Shown here piece after piece: positions 13,973-23,494 of a DNA stretch of 48,529 bases. This DNA comes from Nonomuraea sp. SBT364. GTDB taxonomy: Bacteria; Actinomycetota; Actinomycetes; Streptosporangiales; Streptosporangiaceae. The translations under genes were made by a program, and so were the position numbers. The notes below the pieces were generated by a model. The model was not told the origin of the DNA. It did not search any database and saw only the letters and a list, made by a program, of their open reading frames with translations. The stretch spans positions 1 through 48,529 of the forward strand of contig NZ_LAVL01000058.1 in the NCBI RefSeq assembly GCF_001083785.1, read 5' to 3'. Within the stretch, counting starts at the first letter, position 1. The number at the start of each line of letters is the position of its first letter.

Positions 13973-16900
13973 ATGCGGGGACCGCTGGTCGTCAAGCGGG
14001 CGCTCGGCGAGCCGCTGCTCCTCCTGGCCGCCTTCGGCGCGATCCTGCTGACGACGACCACGCTGGTGGCGATGACGATGTACGCCTCCTCCATCGCCGG
14101 CGCGGGGGTGCGCAGGGCGATGGAGACGGCCTCGTACAGCCGGACGACCACCACGATCAGCGCCCAGATCGACGCCGGGACCTTCCCGAAGTACGACCGG
14201 GTGGTGCGCGGCGAGCTCGCCTCGGCTTACGGAGCGCCGCCGGCCGTCACCACCAGCCTGCGCTCGGACTCGTACGTCATGCCGGGGCAGGACGGCGAGA
14301 AGCAGCCCGAGCTGCTGCGATTCGGCAGCCACGACGGGCTCGACCGGCACGCCCGGCTGGTCGCGGGCAGGTGGCCGCGGACCGGCGGGCAGGCCGTCGA
14401 GGCGGTGATGGCGGCGTCGGCGGCCGGGGTGACCGGGTTCGATCTCGGCGGAGAGTTCGTCACGAAGCCGCGGCGCGACGGGCGCCCGGTCCAGGTCCGT
14501 GTCGTCGGCGTCTTCCAGCTCGACGACCCCGTGGGGGAGCGCTGGGCCGGCGAGGAGCTGCTGAGCAGGGGCGTGGAGCGCGGCGACTACACCACGTACG
14601 GGCCCCTGATGGTGACGCGGGAGACGTTCCTGGCGCGCTTCGCCACCGGAGTGAGGGCCGTCTGGGCGGCCGAGCCGGATCTCGGCGCGCTGACGCCCGA
14701 GCGGCTGCGCCCGCTGGCCGAGGCCGCCGGCCGGGTGGGCGAGCGGCTGTCGGCGGCCGGCTGCGTGTACTGCCTGACCGCCGGCGCTCTGCCCGAGCTC
14801 CTCACCCAGCTCGACACCGCGACCCTGGTGGCCCGCTCCATGGTGCTGACCCCGGTGCTCCAACTGCTGCTGCTGGCCGCGTACACGCTGATGCTCACCG
14901 CGCGGCTGCTGGCCGACCATCGCCGCATGGAGGTGGCGTTGCTGCGCTCGCGCGGCGCGGGCACGACGCGGCTGGCGGCGCTGGCGGGGGGCGAGGCGCT
15001 GCTGGTGGCGGTCCCGTGCGCGGTCGTGGCGCCGTTCCTCGGGCCGCCGCTGCTCGCGCTGATCAGCCTGCTGCCCTGGATCAGGGCCTCGGGAGTACGG
15101 CTGGCGCCGCAGGCGGACCTGGGCACCTTCGTCGTGTCGTTCGGGGTGGCGCTGGCCGCGGCCGTGCTGATGGCACTGCCTGCTGTGGCGGGCGCGCGGC
15201 GCACGTACGTGGAGGAGCAGTCGGCGCGCGGCCGAGGCGGCCGGCGCGGGCTGATCCAGGGGGCGGGTGCGGACCTGGCGCTGCTGACGGTGGCCGCGCT
15301 GGCGATCTGGCAGCTGCAGCGCTACGGCGCGCCGATCACCGCGACGGCGGCGGGCGGGCTCGGCATCGACCCGCTGATCATCTCCGGCCCGGCCCTGGCC
15401 CTGCTCACGGGCGGCCTGCTGGGGCTGCGGCTGGTGCCGCGCGTGTCGCGGCTGGCCGAGCGGCTGACCTCGCGCCGGCCCACGCTCGCCCCCGCGCTGG
15501 GCGCCTGGCAGGTCAGCAGGCGGCCGCTCAAGTACGCCGGCCCCGCGCTGCTGCTGACCCTGGCGGTCGCGATCGGCGTCGTCTCCATGGCCACCACCTC
15601 CACCTGGCAGGCTTCGCAGCTCGACCAGGCCGATCACCAGGCGGCGGCCGACCTGCGCCTGTCGGGGCCGTCCGAGGGGCCCGAGCTGGGGGCGCTCGGC
15701 CGGGGCACGGCGTTCACGGGACTGCCAGGCGTCGCCGCCGCCTCCCCCGCGTTCCGCGCGCCGACCGAGGTCGACGGCGAGAGCACGCTGCTTCTCGCCT
15801 TGGACGCGGGCAGGCTCGGCGAGCTGTTCCGCCTGCGCCCCGACCTGTCGGAGTCGACGGTCGCGCAACTGTCCGCGGCCCTCGCCGGAGATCGGGCGGG
15901 CCGGCTGGAGCTGCCCGGACGGCCCCGCGCCCTCACCGTGCGGGTCGAGTCGGACGCCGCCGTGCCGGCCCGGCTGGTGCTGTCCGACGCGCTCGGCGTG
16001 TGGCGCGACCTGCCGCTCGGCGACCTGCGGGAGGGCGGCAACCGGATCGAGCTCGACCTGGCCCCGCTGGCCGGCCGCGCCGGCGCGATCACCTACCCGC
16101 TGTCGGTACGCGGCGTCGTGGCGGGCGAGCGGGCAGACCTGAGACTGATCGGGCTGGGCGCGGACGGCCGGGACGTACCGGTGGCCGGGGCCGTCGCCCA
16201 CCCGCAGGGTGTGATCGCCTTCGGGCCGTCGCGGGAGCCGGGGCCGCTGCCCGTGGTGCTCACCTCCGGCCTGGCCGCCACGCTCAAGCTGGACGTCGGG
16301 CAGAGCGGGCCCGTCCGCCTCGCCGGCCAGGTCCTGCGGGTCGAGGTCGCCGGCATCGTGACGAGCATGCCCACGAGCGCCCCGGACCAGCAGGCCGTGC
16401 TCGCCGACTGGGAGACGCTGCAGGCGTACGAGCTGGCCGAGGCGCGCCCGTCCCGGCCCGCCACCGAATGGTGGCTCGCCGCCGCCGACACCGCGCCCGC
16501 GCGGGAGATCCTCCGCCGCAACCCGCAATGGGACGTGGCCGCGGTCGACCGGCGGGAGCTGGTGGCCAAGCTGCGCGACGATCCGCTGGCCGGTGCGCTG
16601 CAGGGCGCGCTGATCCTGGGGTTCGCCGCGGCGCTGGGCTTCGCGGTGCTCGGGTTCCTGGTGAACGCGGTGGTCGCGGCGCGGGAGCGGCGGGCCGAGT
16701 TCGCCGTGCTGCGGGCGCTGGGCACCAGCTCCCGCCAGGCGCTCGGGATGCTGGCCACGGAACAGGCGTTCGTCGTCGGGTTGTCGCTCGCGGTCGGCAC
16801 CGGGCTCGCCGTGGTCGTCGGGAACCTGGTGGTCCCGCGCGTCGTACTGACCGGGCAGGCGTCGGCGGTCACGCCCGGTGCGCTGTTCCACGTCCCGTGG

Positions 16901-17005
16901 GCGGCCGTCGCCGCGATGCTGGCCCTGGTGACGGCCGTGCTGGTCGCCATCGTCGCCGGGCTGGCCCGGCGCGCGTGGCGGGGACAGACCTTGGAGGAGC
17001 GGTGA
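13973..17005 (+). CDS. FtsX-type ABC transporter permease, large
   Basis: The 1010-residue membrane protein has an N-terminal transmembrane helix (about 13-38), a large extracytoplasmic domain, a first FtsX/MacB-like helix block around 285-415 (VLQLLLLAAYTLMLTARLLADHRRMEVALLRSRGAGTTRL), a second large external domain, and a C-terminal FtsX block (about 880-1000, with ERRAEFAVLRALGTSSRQ). The repeated RxRGA/RALG cytoplasmic motif is where the ATPase would dock. No ABC ATPase gene is adjacent. A strong GGAAGGAG lies just before the ATG. The next permease starts inside its stop codon. Such pairs usually export lipids, peptides or lipoproteins in actinobacteria; the cargo is unknown. Confidence 0.85.
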   Translation: MRGPLVVKRALGEPLLLLAAFGAILLTTTTLVAMTMYASSIAGAGVRRAMETASYSRTTTTISAQIDAGTFPKYDRVVRGELASAYGAPPAVTTSLRSDSYVMPGQDGEKQPELLRFGSHDGLDRHARLVAGRWPRTGGQAVEAVMAASAAGVTGFDLGGEFVTKPRRDGRPVQVRVVGVFQLDDPVGERWAGEELLSRGVERGDYTTYGPLMVTRETFLARFATGVRAVWAAEPDLGALTPERLRPLAEAAGRVGERLSAAGCVYCLTAGALPELLTQLDTATLVARSMVLTPVLQLLLLAAYTLMLTARLLADHRRMEVALLRSRGAGTTRLAALAGGEALLVAVPCAVVAPFLGPPLLALISLLPWIRASGVRLAPQADLGTFVVSFGVALAAAVLMALPAVAGARRTYVEEQSARGRGGRRGLIQGAGADLALLTVAALAIWQLQRYGAPITATAAGGLGIDPLIISGPALALLTGGLLGLRLVPRVSRLAERLTSRRPTLAPALGAWQVSRRPLKYAGPALLLTLAVAIGVVSMATTSTWQASQLDQADHQAAADLRLSGPSEGPELGALGRGTAFTGLPGVAAASPAFRAPTEVDGESTLLLALDAGRLGELFRLRPDLSESTVAQLSAALAGDRAGRLELPGRPRALTVRVESDAAVPARLVLSDALGVWRDLPLGDLREGGNRIELDLAPLAGRAGAITYPLSVRGVVAGERADLRLIGLGADGRDVPVAGAVAHPQGVIAFGPSREPGPLPVVLTSGLAATLKLDVGQSGPVRLAGQVLRVEVAGIVTSMPTSAPDQQAVLADWETLQAYELAEARPSRPATEWWLAAADTAPAREILRRNPQWDVAAVDRRELVAKLRDDPLAGALQGALILGFAAALGFAVLGFLVNAVVAARERRAEFAVLRALGTSSRQALGMLATEQAFVVGLSLAVGTGLAVVVGNLVVPRVVLTGQASAVTPGALFHVPWAAVAAMLALVTAVLVAIVAGLARRAWRGQTLEER

Positions 17006-19584
17006 GAATCCCGCTGGGCGTCCGGGCGCACGCGGGCACGGCGGCGCTGCTCGTCGTGCTGACGGTGGTCGCCTGCCTGCTCGTCGCCGGGCTGCCCAGG
17101 ACGATGCAGGCGTCGTTCGACGACGCGCTGCGCCGGTCGCTGGCCGAGGCCGCCGCGGTGCGGGCCGACCTGACCGTCACCGGGCCCCCGTCCTCGCCCG
17201 CCCGTGAACTGCACTCACGCGCGGAGTTCGAGACCGGTGACCGCGACTGGCGCCGGCTCCTCCCGGCGACGCTGCGGCCCCTGATCGGGCCCGGCGGGCA
17301 CATCAGCGCCAAGACCTACCGCACCCCCGTCAACGAGACGAGCGGGACGCGCATGTTCGTCAACCTCGGCTGGCTGTCCGACGCCGGCCGGCGTGTGGAC
17401 TGGGTGCGGGGCCGCGCGCCCGGCAAGCCGTCCACCATGCGCTACCTGGGATCGACGATCCCGGTCATCGAGGTGGGCGTCGTGGAGGAGGCCGTGGCCC
17501 GGATGGGGCTGCGCGTCGGCCAGACGAAGATGCTCGGCGGCAGCGTGCACACCGCCGCGAAGGTCGTCGGCGTCTTCAGGGCCAAGGACCCGGCCGATCG
17601 CTCCTGGAGCCACGACGCCGAGGTCCTGCACGTCACCAGGGTCCTGCCGGTGGACGGGCCGGAGGAGCTCCACACGACGACGCTGATGTCGGACGACGGG
17701 CTGAACGCGCTGACGAGCAAGGCCACCACCCTGACCTACCGCTGGGTCCTGCCCCTCGACGGGCGGGCCGCGAGCGCCCGGGGCATGCCGGACGTCGAGG
17801 CCGCGGTCGCCGAGTACCGGCGGCAGGTGGACGTCCGGGGAGCGGGCACCAGCAGCTACCGCCTGGTCACCGGGCTGCCCCAGCTGCTCGCCGGTTTCCG
17901 GACCGTGCTGGCCGCCGCGCAGACCGTCATGTACCTGGTGCTCGGCGGCCTGTTGGCGGTCGCGCTCGGCGTGATCGCGCTGGGCGTGCGGCTGCTGATC
18001 GACCGGATGGAGCCCACGATGGCCCTGGCGCGGGCGCGCGGCGCCTCGCTGGGGCAGGTGGCGGCGGCCGGGGCCACGCTGACCGCGCTCACGGTGGCGC
18101 CCGCGGCGCTGGCCGGGTACGCCCTGTCGTTCCTCCTGCCGGGGCCCGTGCTGCCGATCGTGCACCTCGGACCGGCGGTCGTGCTCGTCACCGCCGTGGC
18201 CTTCGCCGTGGCGCGCCTGATGCTCACGCATCGCACGCCGCTGCGGGAGCGCCGTGCCGACCTGGTCGCCGTCCGGCCGTCCGTGCGGCGGGTGACCGTG
18301 GAGGCGCTGGTCGTCGTGCTCGCGCTGGCGGGGGCGTACCTGCTGAGGGCCCGGGAGCCGTCCGGCACCGCCCAGCAGGATCCGTTCCTGCTGCTGATCC
18401 CGGTCGCGCTGACGCTCGCGGTCGCGCTGATCACCTTGCGGTGCTACCCGTACCCGCTGCGGCTGCTCGTCCGGCTGGCCGCGCGGGGGCGGCAGGCCCT
18501 GCCGTTCCTGGGACTGACCACGGCGGCCAGGGGGCGGTCCACGGGCGCGCTGCCGGTGCTGATCCTGCTGCCCGCGCTGAGTCTGTCGGTGTTCGCCGCG
18601 GTGGTGCACGACGGGATCACCACCACGCAGCGGCTCGCGTCCTGGCAGAAGGTGGGCGCGCCGATCAAGCTGACGTCGGACGCGAACATCCCGTCCGACG
18701 CCATCGAGCGGGTACGCCGCGCTCCCGGGGTCGAGCAGGTGGCGCCCGCGCTGACGGGCCGCATACAGATCACGGCCACCGGCGAGCGGCCCTACGCCGT
18801 CGCCGTGGACCTCCCACGGTGGCGGCAGGTCGTCGAGGACGCGCCCATCACCCTGCCCGCCCTGTCCGGCGGCACGTCCGCGCTGCTCTCGCCCGCGCTG
18901 GGCAGCCGGGACGCCTTCGACATCATGTGGCTGTCGCCGGTGCGGCTGAACCCGCAGGGCGTGATCGACGCGGTGCCCGGTTTCCAGTTCAGCGGGCAGT
19001 TCCTCCTCATGTCGCGGGAGGTGCTGCCCTGGCCCTCGGCCGACACGCTGCTGATCAAGGGTGACATCTCGCCCGCCGAGCTGGCGCGGCTGGTCCCGTC
19101 GGCCACCGTGGAGACGCAGGAGGCGGCGCTGGCGGCCATCCAGGCAGACCCGCTCACCGGTACGGTCCGCGCGACGATGGTCGTGGTGAGCGTGGCGTTG
19201 GGGGCGTACGCGCTGGTCGCGATCGTCCTGTCGCTGGTCGTCGGGGCGGCCGGGCGGGCCAGGGCGGTGTCGTTCCTGCGTACGCTCGGGCTGTCCGACC
19301 GGCAGGCCCGGCGGCTGACCCTGCTGGAACTGCTGCCCGTCGTCCTCGTCACGGCGCCGGTGGGCCTGGCTCTGGGCCTGGCACTGCCGCCCGCGCTCGG
19401 GCCGGGCGTGGACATGTCCGCGTTCGCCGGTGGCCTGCCGGTCGCCGATCACACGCCGGGCCTGCTCACGCCCGTGGCGCTGGCGGCCGGGCTGGGGCTG
19501 TGCGCCGTGCTCGGTGCGTACGCGCACACCGCCATGAGCCGCCGCCGCAACCTCGACGCCGCCCTCCGCGTCGGCGACCCCTGA
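17002..19584 (+). CDS. FtsX-type ABC transporter permease, second of pair
   Basis: This 860-residue partner starts with GTG inside the TGA of the preceding gene (GTGA at 17002-17005), so the two permeases are coupled. It shows the same plan: an N-terminal helix (GTAALLVVLTVVACLLVAGLP), an external domain, a first FtsX block near 310-420 (MEPTMALARARGASLGQVAAAG), further helices, an external domain, and a C-terminal block near 730-855 (VSFLRTLGLSDRQARRLTLLELLP). A palindromic hairpin follows the stop. With the upstream gene it would form a heterodimeric MacB-like permease that must borrow an ATPase encoded elsewhere. Confidence 0.85.
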   Translation: MRIPLGVRAHAGTAALLVVLTVVACLLVAGLPRTMQASFDDALRRSLAEAAAVRADLTVTGPPSSPARELHSRAEFETGDRDWRRLLPATLRPLIGPGGHISAKTYRTPVNETSGTRMFVNLGWLSDAGRRVDWVRGRAPGKPSTMRYLGSTIPVIEVGVVEEAVARMGLRVGQTKMLGGSVHTAAKVVGVFRAKDPADRSWSHDAEVLHVTRVLPVDGPEELHTTTLMSDDGLNALTSKATTLTYRWVLPLDGRAASARGMPDVEAAVAEYRRQVDVRGAGTSSYRLVTGLPQLLAGFRTVLAAAQTVMYLVLGGLLAVALGVIALGVRLLIDRMEPTMALARARGASLGQVAAAGATLTALTVAPAALAGYALSFLLPGPVLPIVHLGPAVVLVTAVAFAVARLMLTHRTPLRERRADLVAVRPSVRRVTVEALVVVLALAGAYLLRAREPSGTAQQDPFLLLIPVALTLAVALITLRCYPYPLRLLVRLAARGRQALPFLGLTTAARGRSTGALPVLILLPALSLSVFAAVVHDGITTTQRLASWQKVGAPIKLTSDANIPSDAIERVRRAPGVEQVAPALTGRIQITATGERPYAVAVDLPRWRQVVEDAPITLPALSGGTSALLSPALGSRDAFDIMWLSPVRLNPQGVIDAVPGFQFSGQFLLMSREVLPWPSADTLLIKGDISPAELARLVPSATVETQEAALAAIQADPLTGTVRATMVVVSVALGAYALVAIVLSLVVGAAGRARAVSFLRTLGLSDRQARRLTLLELLPVVLVTAPVGLALGLALPPALGPGVDMSAFAGGLPVADHTPGLLTPVALAAGLGLCAVLGAYAHTAMSRRRNLDAALRVGDP

Positions 19585-19609
19585 CACGGCCCGGCAGCCG
19601 GGGCCAGGC

Positions 19610-19629
19610 GGCCGACGAGGTCGTCGGCC
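19610..19629. terminator. Bidirectional terminator-like hairpin
   Basis: The 20-base inverted repeat has 9-bp arms (GGCCGACGA / TCGTCGGCC) around GG. It lies between the convergent permease and small membrane protein genes. Confidence 0.55.
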
Positions 19630-19697
19630 ATCGTGCACGCTGCCGTGGCCGCGCGTTCTGCGCATAACCCGGACGGCGCTGTCCCCCGACCAAGGGA

Positions 19698-20324
19698 TCA
19701 CGGCGCGGGCAGGGGCCGCCTCATGCCGATGAAGCGGATGACCAGGAAGCCGATGCAGGCGGCGGCCACCGTCCACACGAGGACCTGGCCGACGGTCGCG
19801 ATCACCTCGTTCCTGCCCGGCGGAAGCACGGCCATCTGGACCGAGGCGCCGACCGGGACGGTGAGCCGGGCGAGCAGCCCGATCACCCCGGAGCGCCCGA
19901 CGCAGGCGCCGATCGCGCCCAGCGGCGCGCCGAGGACGACGGCGGCGACCCACCACACCACGGACTCGGACAGATACCAGGTGGCCGGCGGCTCACCTCT
20001 GACGACGGTGTCCATGACGCTGTAGGCCGCCGTGGCCGCGAGGAGCGTCAGCGCGCCGCCGGTGAGAGCCGACGGCAGGCTCCCCGTCGTACGGGTGACC
20101 AGCCATCCCACGGCCACCGCCCAGCCCGCCCAGGCCCAGCCGGAGTCCAGCAGGACGGTCACGATCTCCAGGGGCGACACCCCGCTGACGGTGGCGGCCC
20201 GGCTGTCAAGATCGGCGAAGTGGTGCGAGACGGCGTTGACCAGCGAGGTCGCCGCGCCGAACGCGGCCCCGAGCAGCACGGCGATCCACGCGGCCCTCAA
20301 GAGGCGGGGGAGCTCATCGGCCAT
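19698..20324 (-). CDS. Hypothetical integral membrane protein
   Basis: The 208-residue protein has about five hydrophobic helices: AAWIAVLLGAAFGAATSLV; PLEIVTVLLDSGWAWAGWAVAVGWLV; ALTGGALTLLAATAAY; SVVWWVAAVVLGAPLGAIGACV; VLVWTVAAACIGFLVIRFI. It ends in RRPLPAP. I do not recognise the family and see no catalytic motif. I chose ATG 20324 because AAGG sits at good spacing before it; an in-frame ATG at 20336 is possible. It is convergent with the permeases and divergent from the membrane gene at 20478. Function unknown. Confidence 0.65.
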   Translation of the reverse strand: MADELPRLLRAAWIAVLLGAAFGAATSLVNAVSHHFADLDSRAATVSGVSPLEIVTVLLDSGWAWAGWAVAVGWLVTRTTGSLPSALTGGALTLLAATAAYSVMDTVVRGEPPATWYLSESVVWWVAAVVLGAPLGAIGACVGRSGVIGLLARLTVPVGASVQMAVLPPGRNEVIATVGQVLVWTVAAACIGFLVIRFIGMRRPLPAP

Positions 20325-20477
20325 GCACGCCTTCATACCGCACCCGCATGACAGATGTCACAAGCGCGGGTGACATCCCCACGTCTCGACCTGCGGTTCC
20401 GGCACTACTCGCGGCCTCGCGGCTCCTTCAGAGTGGTGCCCATGGATACCCCCACTCCGTACCGAAGGAGATCTCCC

Positions 20478-21032
20478 ATGAACAGCCGGACCTGGCTCAC
20501 CTGGTTGACGGGCCGCTGGCCGACCGCGCTGGCCCTGGCGGCGACCGGCCTGACGTTCGGCGGCGCGGGGTCCGCCGAGGGCGTCGCCGGCCTTGCCCAG
20601 GCCCTGCCCCTGCTGCCGCTGCTGTATCTGGTGATGGCCAAGCTGCGGCGGCGGGCGGCGACCTGGCCGGGGGTCGGCATCGGGCTCGCCGTCGTCGTCG
20701 GGCTGCGGATGCTGGACGTGGTCCAGCCCGCCACCGTACTCACCGCGATCGCGCTGGTCGTCCTGGTCTGGGCCGGCGTCGACGGGCAGCTCCGCCGGGA
20801 CGGCACTTTCCGGGTCCAGGCGCTGGGCATGCTGCTGTTCGGCGGGCTCGCCCTGGCCGGGCTGGCCGTCGATCCGGAGCTGGCCCGATACCTGGTGGCC
20901 GCGGGCTGGTTCTTCCACGGGGTCTGGGACTTCGTGCACCTGAAGCTGGACAAGGTCGTGGCGCGCTCGTTCGCCGAGTGGTGCGGCGTCGTGGACATCA
21001 TGATCGCGGCCCAACTCGTTCTCATGTTGTAG
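20478..21032 (+). CDS. Hypothetical integral membrane protein
   Basis: The 184-residue product has five to six hydrophobic helices spread over its whole length and a short C-terminal amphipathic end (FAEWCGVVDIMIAAQLVLML). Conserved-looking polar features are the motif AAGWFFHGVWDFVHLKLDK, rich in His, Trp and Asp within or next to a membrane helix, which might bind a metal or ligand. The frame opens earlier, but the ATG at 20478 has a near-perfect AAGGAGAT seven bases upstream and begins directly before the first helix, so it is the likely start. No family recognised. Confidence 0.75.
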   Translation: MNSRTWLTWLTGRWPTALALAATGLTFGGAGSAEGVAGLAQALPLLPLLYLVMAKLRRRAATWPGVGIGLAVVVGLRMLDVVQPATVLTAIALVVLVWAGVDGQLRRDGTFRVQALGMLLFGGLALAGLAVDPELARYLVAAGWFFHGVWDFVHLKLDKVVARSFAEWCGVVDIMIAAQLVLML

Positions 21033-21063
21033 CCTGGCCGGAATATCGCAGCGGTGAACGGGG

Positions 21064-21726
21064 ATGCCACGGGGCATGGGTCAGACTTTGATCTTCCTGA
21101 GGCGGGCTGCCTGCGTCGCCGTACTCACCCTCCTGGTCATCCCGATCTTGGCCGCGCTGCCGGCCTCGGCCGAACCCCGCAAGCGATCACACGCCGAGGC
21201 CTCGGCCCGGCGCATGCTGACCCAGCTCAAGGTCGCCCGGCCGTTATCCGGCCGCGGCTACAGCCGCAAGCGGTTCCAGCCCCTGTGGGCGCGGCACAAG
21301 GGCGCGTGCAGCGTACGGGAGACGGTCCTGGCCCGCGACGGGCGCAACGTCCGCCGGAACGCGGCCTGCCACCCGGTCAAGGGCCGCTGGTACAGCCCGT
21401 ACGACGGCAAGTGGCTCAAGAGCGAGAAGTACGTGGACGTCGACCACGTGGTGCCGCTCTCCTACGCCTGGCGCTCGGGCGCCAAGCGGTGGAGCCAGGC
21501 CAAGAGGCGCGCCTTCGCCAACGACCTCACCCGCCCCGAACTGCTCACGGTCAGCCACTCGGCCAACATCGCCAAGGGCGGCCAGGGGCCGCAGAGCTGG
21601 CGTCCGCAGCGCCGCGCGTACTGGTGCCGCTACGCGACCTCGTGGATCACCGTCAAGCGCCACTACCGGCTGTTCGTGACCCGCAACGAGCGGGCGGCAT
21701 TGCTCAACATGCTCCGCACCTGCTGA
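21064..21726 (+). CDS. Secreted HNH endonuclease family protein (DUF1524-like)
   Basis: The 220-residue protein has a clear Sec signal (LIFLRRAACVAVLTLLVIPILAALPASA, cleavage near residue 36). The mature domain has the HNH core VDVDHVVPLSYAWRSG (about 124-139), with Asp-His as metal/base pair, and ELLTVSHSANIAKGGQGPQSW (about 159-179) with the Asn-containing finger. Cysteines at 82, 102 and 188 may form disulfides. This is the usual secreted actinobacterial nuclease type that degrades environmental DNA. Start at 21064 is tentative; ATG 21076 keeps the signal intact. It is not linked to the island DUF262 gene, so it is not its missing GmrD half. Confidence 0.85.
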   Translation: MPRGMGQTLIFLRRAACVAVLTLLVIPILAALPASAEPRKRSHAEASARRMLTQLKVARPLSGRGYSRKRFQPLWARHKGACSVRETVLARDGRNVRRNAACHPVKGRWYSPYDGKWLKSEKYVDVDHVVPLSYAWRSGAKRWSQAKRRAFANDLTRPELLTVSHSANIAKGGQGPQSWRPQRRAYWCRYATSWITVKRHYRLFVTRNERAALLNMLRTC

Positions 21727-21736
21727 AGACAGCTCA

Positions 21737-21767
21737 CAGAAGTATACTTCTGGGAAACGTACTTCTG
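21737..21767 (+). promoter_or_regulatory. 16-bp palindrome plus half-site before the ATPase gene
   Basis: CAGAAGTATACTTCTG (21737-21752) is a perfect palindrome. Its right half recurs as GTACTTCTG at 21759-21767. The spacing suggests two operator sites over the promoter of the gene at 21788; TATACT inside the palindrome could act as a -10. Confidence 0.55.
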
Positions 21768-21787
21768 TATGGTGGGCGGGGGCGGAG

Positions 21788-23269
21788 ATGCTGGCGAAGC
21801 CTGATCATGTCTTCGGCAGGAGCCGTGAGTGGCAAGGGCTGGTCAGGTTCGTTTCCGCCGGTGGCGGCCCCGTCGCGCATGGCGGGGCGGCGCTCGGCGT
21901 GGTCTCGGGTCGCCGGAGACAGGGAAAGAGCTTCCTGCTGCAGGCGCTGGCCGAGGAGACGAACGGGCTGTACTTCGCGGCGACCGAGGCGACCGAGGCC
22001 GAATCTCTCCGGTTGTTTGCCGATGCCATGACCCGATACACCCGCCACGTACCGGAGTTTCCCTTCCGCGACTGGAACGACGCGATCGCGCACCTGTTCC
22101 GGTCCATCCGTGATCGCCAGGTGCCGGTCATCATCGACGAGTTCCCGTTCCTGACCAGGACGTCTCTTGCGCTGCCCTCCATCATTCAGCGCGAGCTCGG
22201 GCCCGGAGGCAGCGGAAGAAAGAGCGTCGCGCGACTGGTGCTGTGCGGCTCGGCCATGACCGTCATGGGAAACCTGCTGGCCGGCCAGGCGCCTCTGCGG
22301 GGCAGAGCCGGGCTCGAACTCGTGGTTCAGCCGTTCCGCTACCGTGAGGCGGCGACGTTCTGGGGCATCGCCGATCCACGGCTGGCCGTGCTCGTGAATG
22401 CGGTGGTCGGCGGGACGCCGGCCTATCGTCACGAGTTCACCCAGGGCGACGTACCGGTCGATGTGGCCGACTTCGACTCCTGGATCTGCCGGACCGTGCT
22501 CAACCCGCAGACGCCGCTCTTTCGTGAGGCGCGTTACCTATTGGCAGAAGAGTCCGAGATCCGGGATCCCGCCATTTATCACTCAGTACTGGCGGCTATC
22601 GCCAGCGGGAACACCACGAATGGCGGCATCGCCAACTATGTCGGCCGAAAATCCGATCAGATCACTCATCCCCTCAACGTTCTGGAGGATTGCGCGCTGA
22701 TTGTTCGCGAACCGGACCTGTTCCGTTCGGGGCGCGCCCGCTATCGCATCGTCGAGCCTCTGATCACCTTCTATGAGGCGATCATGCGTCGCCGCTGGCC
22801 GGAGCTGGAGATCCATCGTGCGGAAAGCGTGTGGGGATCGCTCCGGCACACCTTCCTCGCACAAGTGGTGGGTCCGCACTTCGAAGCGGTGTGCCGGGAC
22901 TTCGCCCTCCACGCGGAAGAGGGAGTCTACGGCGACTTCCCTGCCGAGGTCGGCTCCGGTGTCGTGGCCGATCCGGCCAATCGGACGCAGATCGAGATCG
23001 ACGTGGCAGTACTCGCCGCCCAGGAGTCCGGCCGTCCCAAGCGGATCCTGTCGCTCGGCGAAGCCAAATGGGGCGAGACAATGAGTCACCACCACCTTTC
23101 CCGCCTGGGCAGGGCCCGGGACCTGCTTCAAGCGAAGGGCTACGACACCAGTGAGACAGTTCTGGCCTGCTATGGGGGAGCCGGTTTCACCGAGGAGTTG
23201 CGTGTCGCGGCCCAGGGCGATCCGGGCATCCTCCTCGTGGACCTGGACAGGCTCTACGAGCCCGGATGA
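21788..23269 (+). CDS. AAA/STAND-like ATPase with PD-(D/E)XK-like C-terminal domain (archaeal ATPase/DUF234 type)
   Basis: The 493-residue protein starts with an orphan-ATPase fold. FGRSREWQGL precedes a Walker A GRRRQGKS (41-48), a Walker B VPVIIDEFPF follows near 112-121, and the sensor-like LVLCGSAMTVM comes next. A winged-helix middle part carries ASGNTTNGGIANYVGRKSDQI (about 277-297). The C-terminal domain contains EIDVAVL and, some 17 residues later, LGEAKW, the spaced D...ExK signature of PD-(D/E)XK nucleases, as in DUF234. Such proteins are common in archaea and scattered in bacteria; their role is unknown, with defence suspected. A 16-bp palindrome just upstream suggests specific repression. 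Confidence 0.8.
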   Translation: MLAKPDHVFGRSREWQGLVRFVSAGGGPVAHGGAALGVVSGRRRQGKSFLLQALAEETNGLYFAATEATEAESLRLFADAMTRYTRHVPEFPFRDWNDAIAHLFRSIRDRQVPVIIDEFPFLTRTSLALPSIIQRELGPGGSGRKSVARLVLCGSAMTVMGNLLAGQAPLRGRAGLELVVQPFRYREAATFWGIADPRLAVLVNAVVGGTPAYRHEFTQGDVPVDVADFDSWICRTVLNPQTPLFREARYLLAEESEIRDPAIYHSVLAAIASGNTTNGGIANYVGRKSDQITHPLNVLEDCALIVREPDLFRSGRARYRIVEPLITFYEAIMRRRWPELEIHRAESVWGSLRHTFLAQVVGPHFEAVCRDFALHAEEGVYGDFPAEVGSGVVADPANRTQIEIDVAVLAAQESGRPKRILSLGEAKWGETMSHHHLSRLGRARDLLQAKGYDTSETVLACYGGAGFTEELRVAAQGDPGILLVDLDRLYEPG

Positions 23270-23494
23270 CCCGGCCCGCAGGAACGGCAGCACCCGGGCA
23301 GCACCTCGGCGGAGCGGTCCCACGAACCCCCGAGCGGACGATCTCCCTGCGTGGATGCTCTCGGGACGTCCGCCGGTGTTCGGCTCGGGCAGTAAGGGCT
23401 CGATCGGCTCCCCACTGGGCGTTGGTCGTCACACCGCCACACCGAACGTGAATGATCTTCTCAAACGCACTACGTGTGAAAGGCCCGCCCGCAG

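Noticed and set aside
13952..16891. A 979-codon open frame on the minus strand opposite the first permease
   Set aside because: It is rich in Arg, Gly, Pro, Gln and His with no fold-like pattern and is the mirror of a GC-rich coding frame; the plus-strand permease explains the region fully.
17215..19956. A 913-codon open frame on the minus strand opposite the second permease
   Set aside because: It has the same low-complexity composition and crosses the intergenic hairpin; it is a shadow of the plus-strand gene.
21064..21726. HNH protein as the missing GmrD partner of the island DUF262 gene
   Set aside because: It has a secretion signal, lies about 10 kb away outside the island and has core-like base composition.
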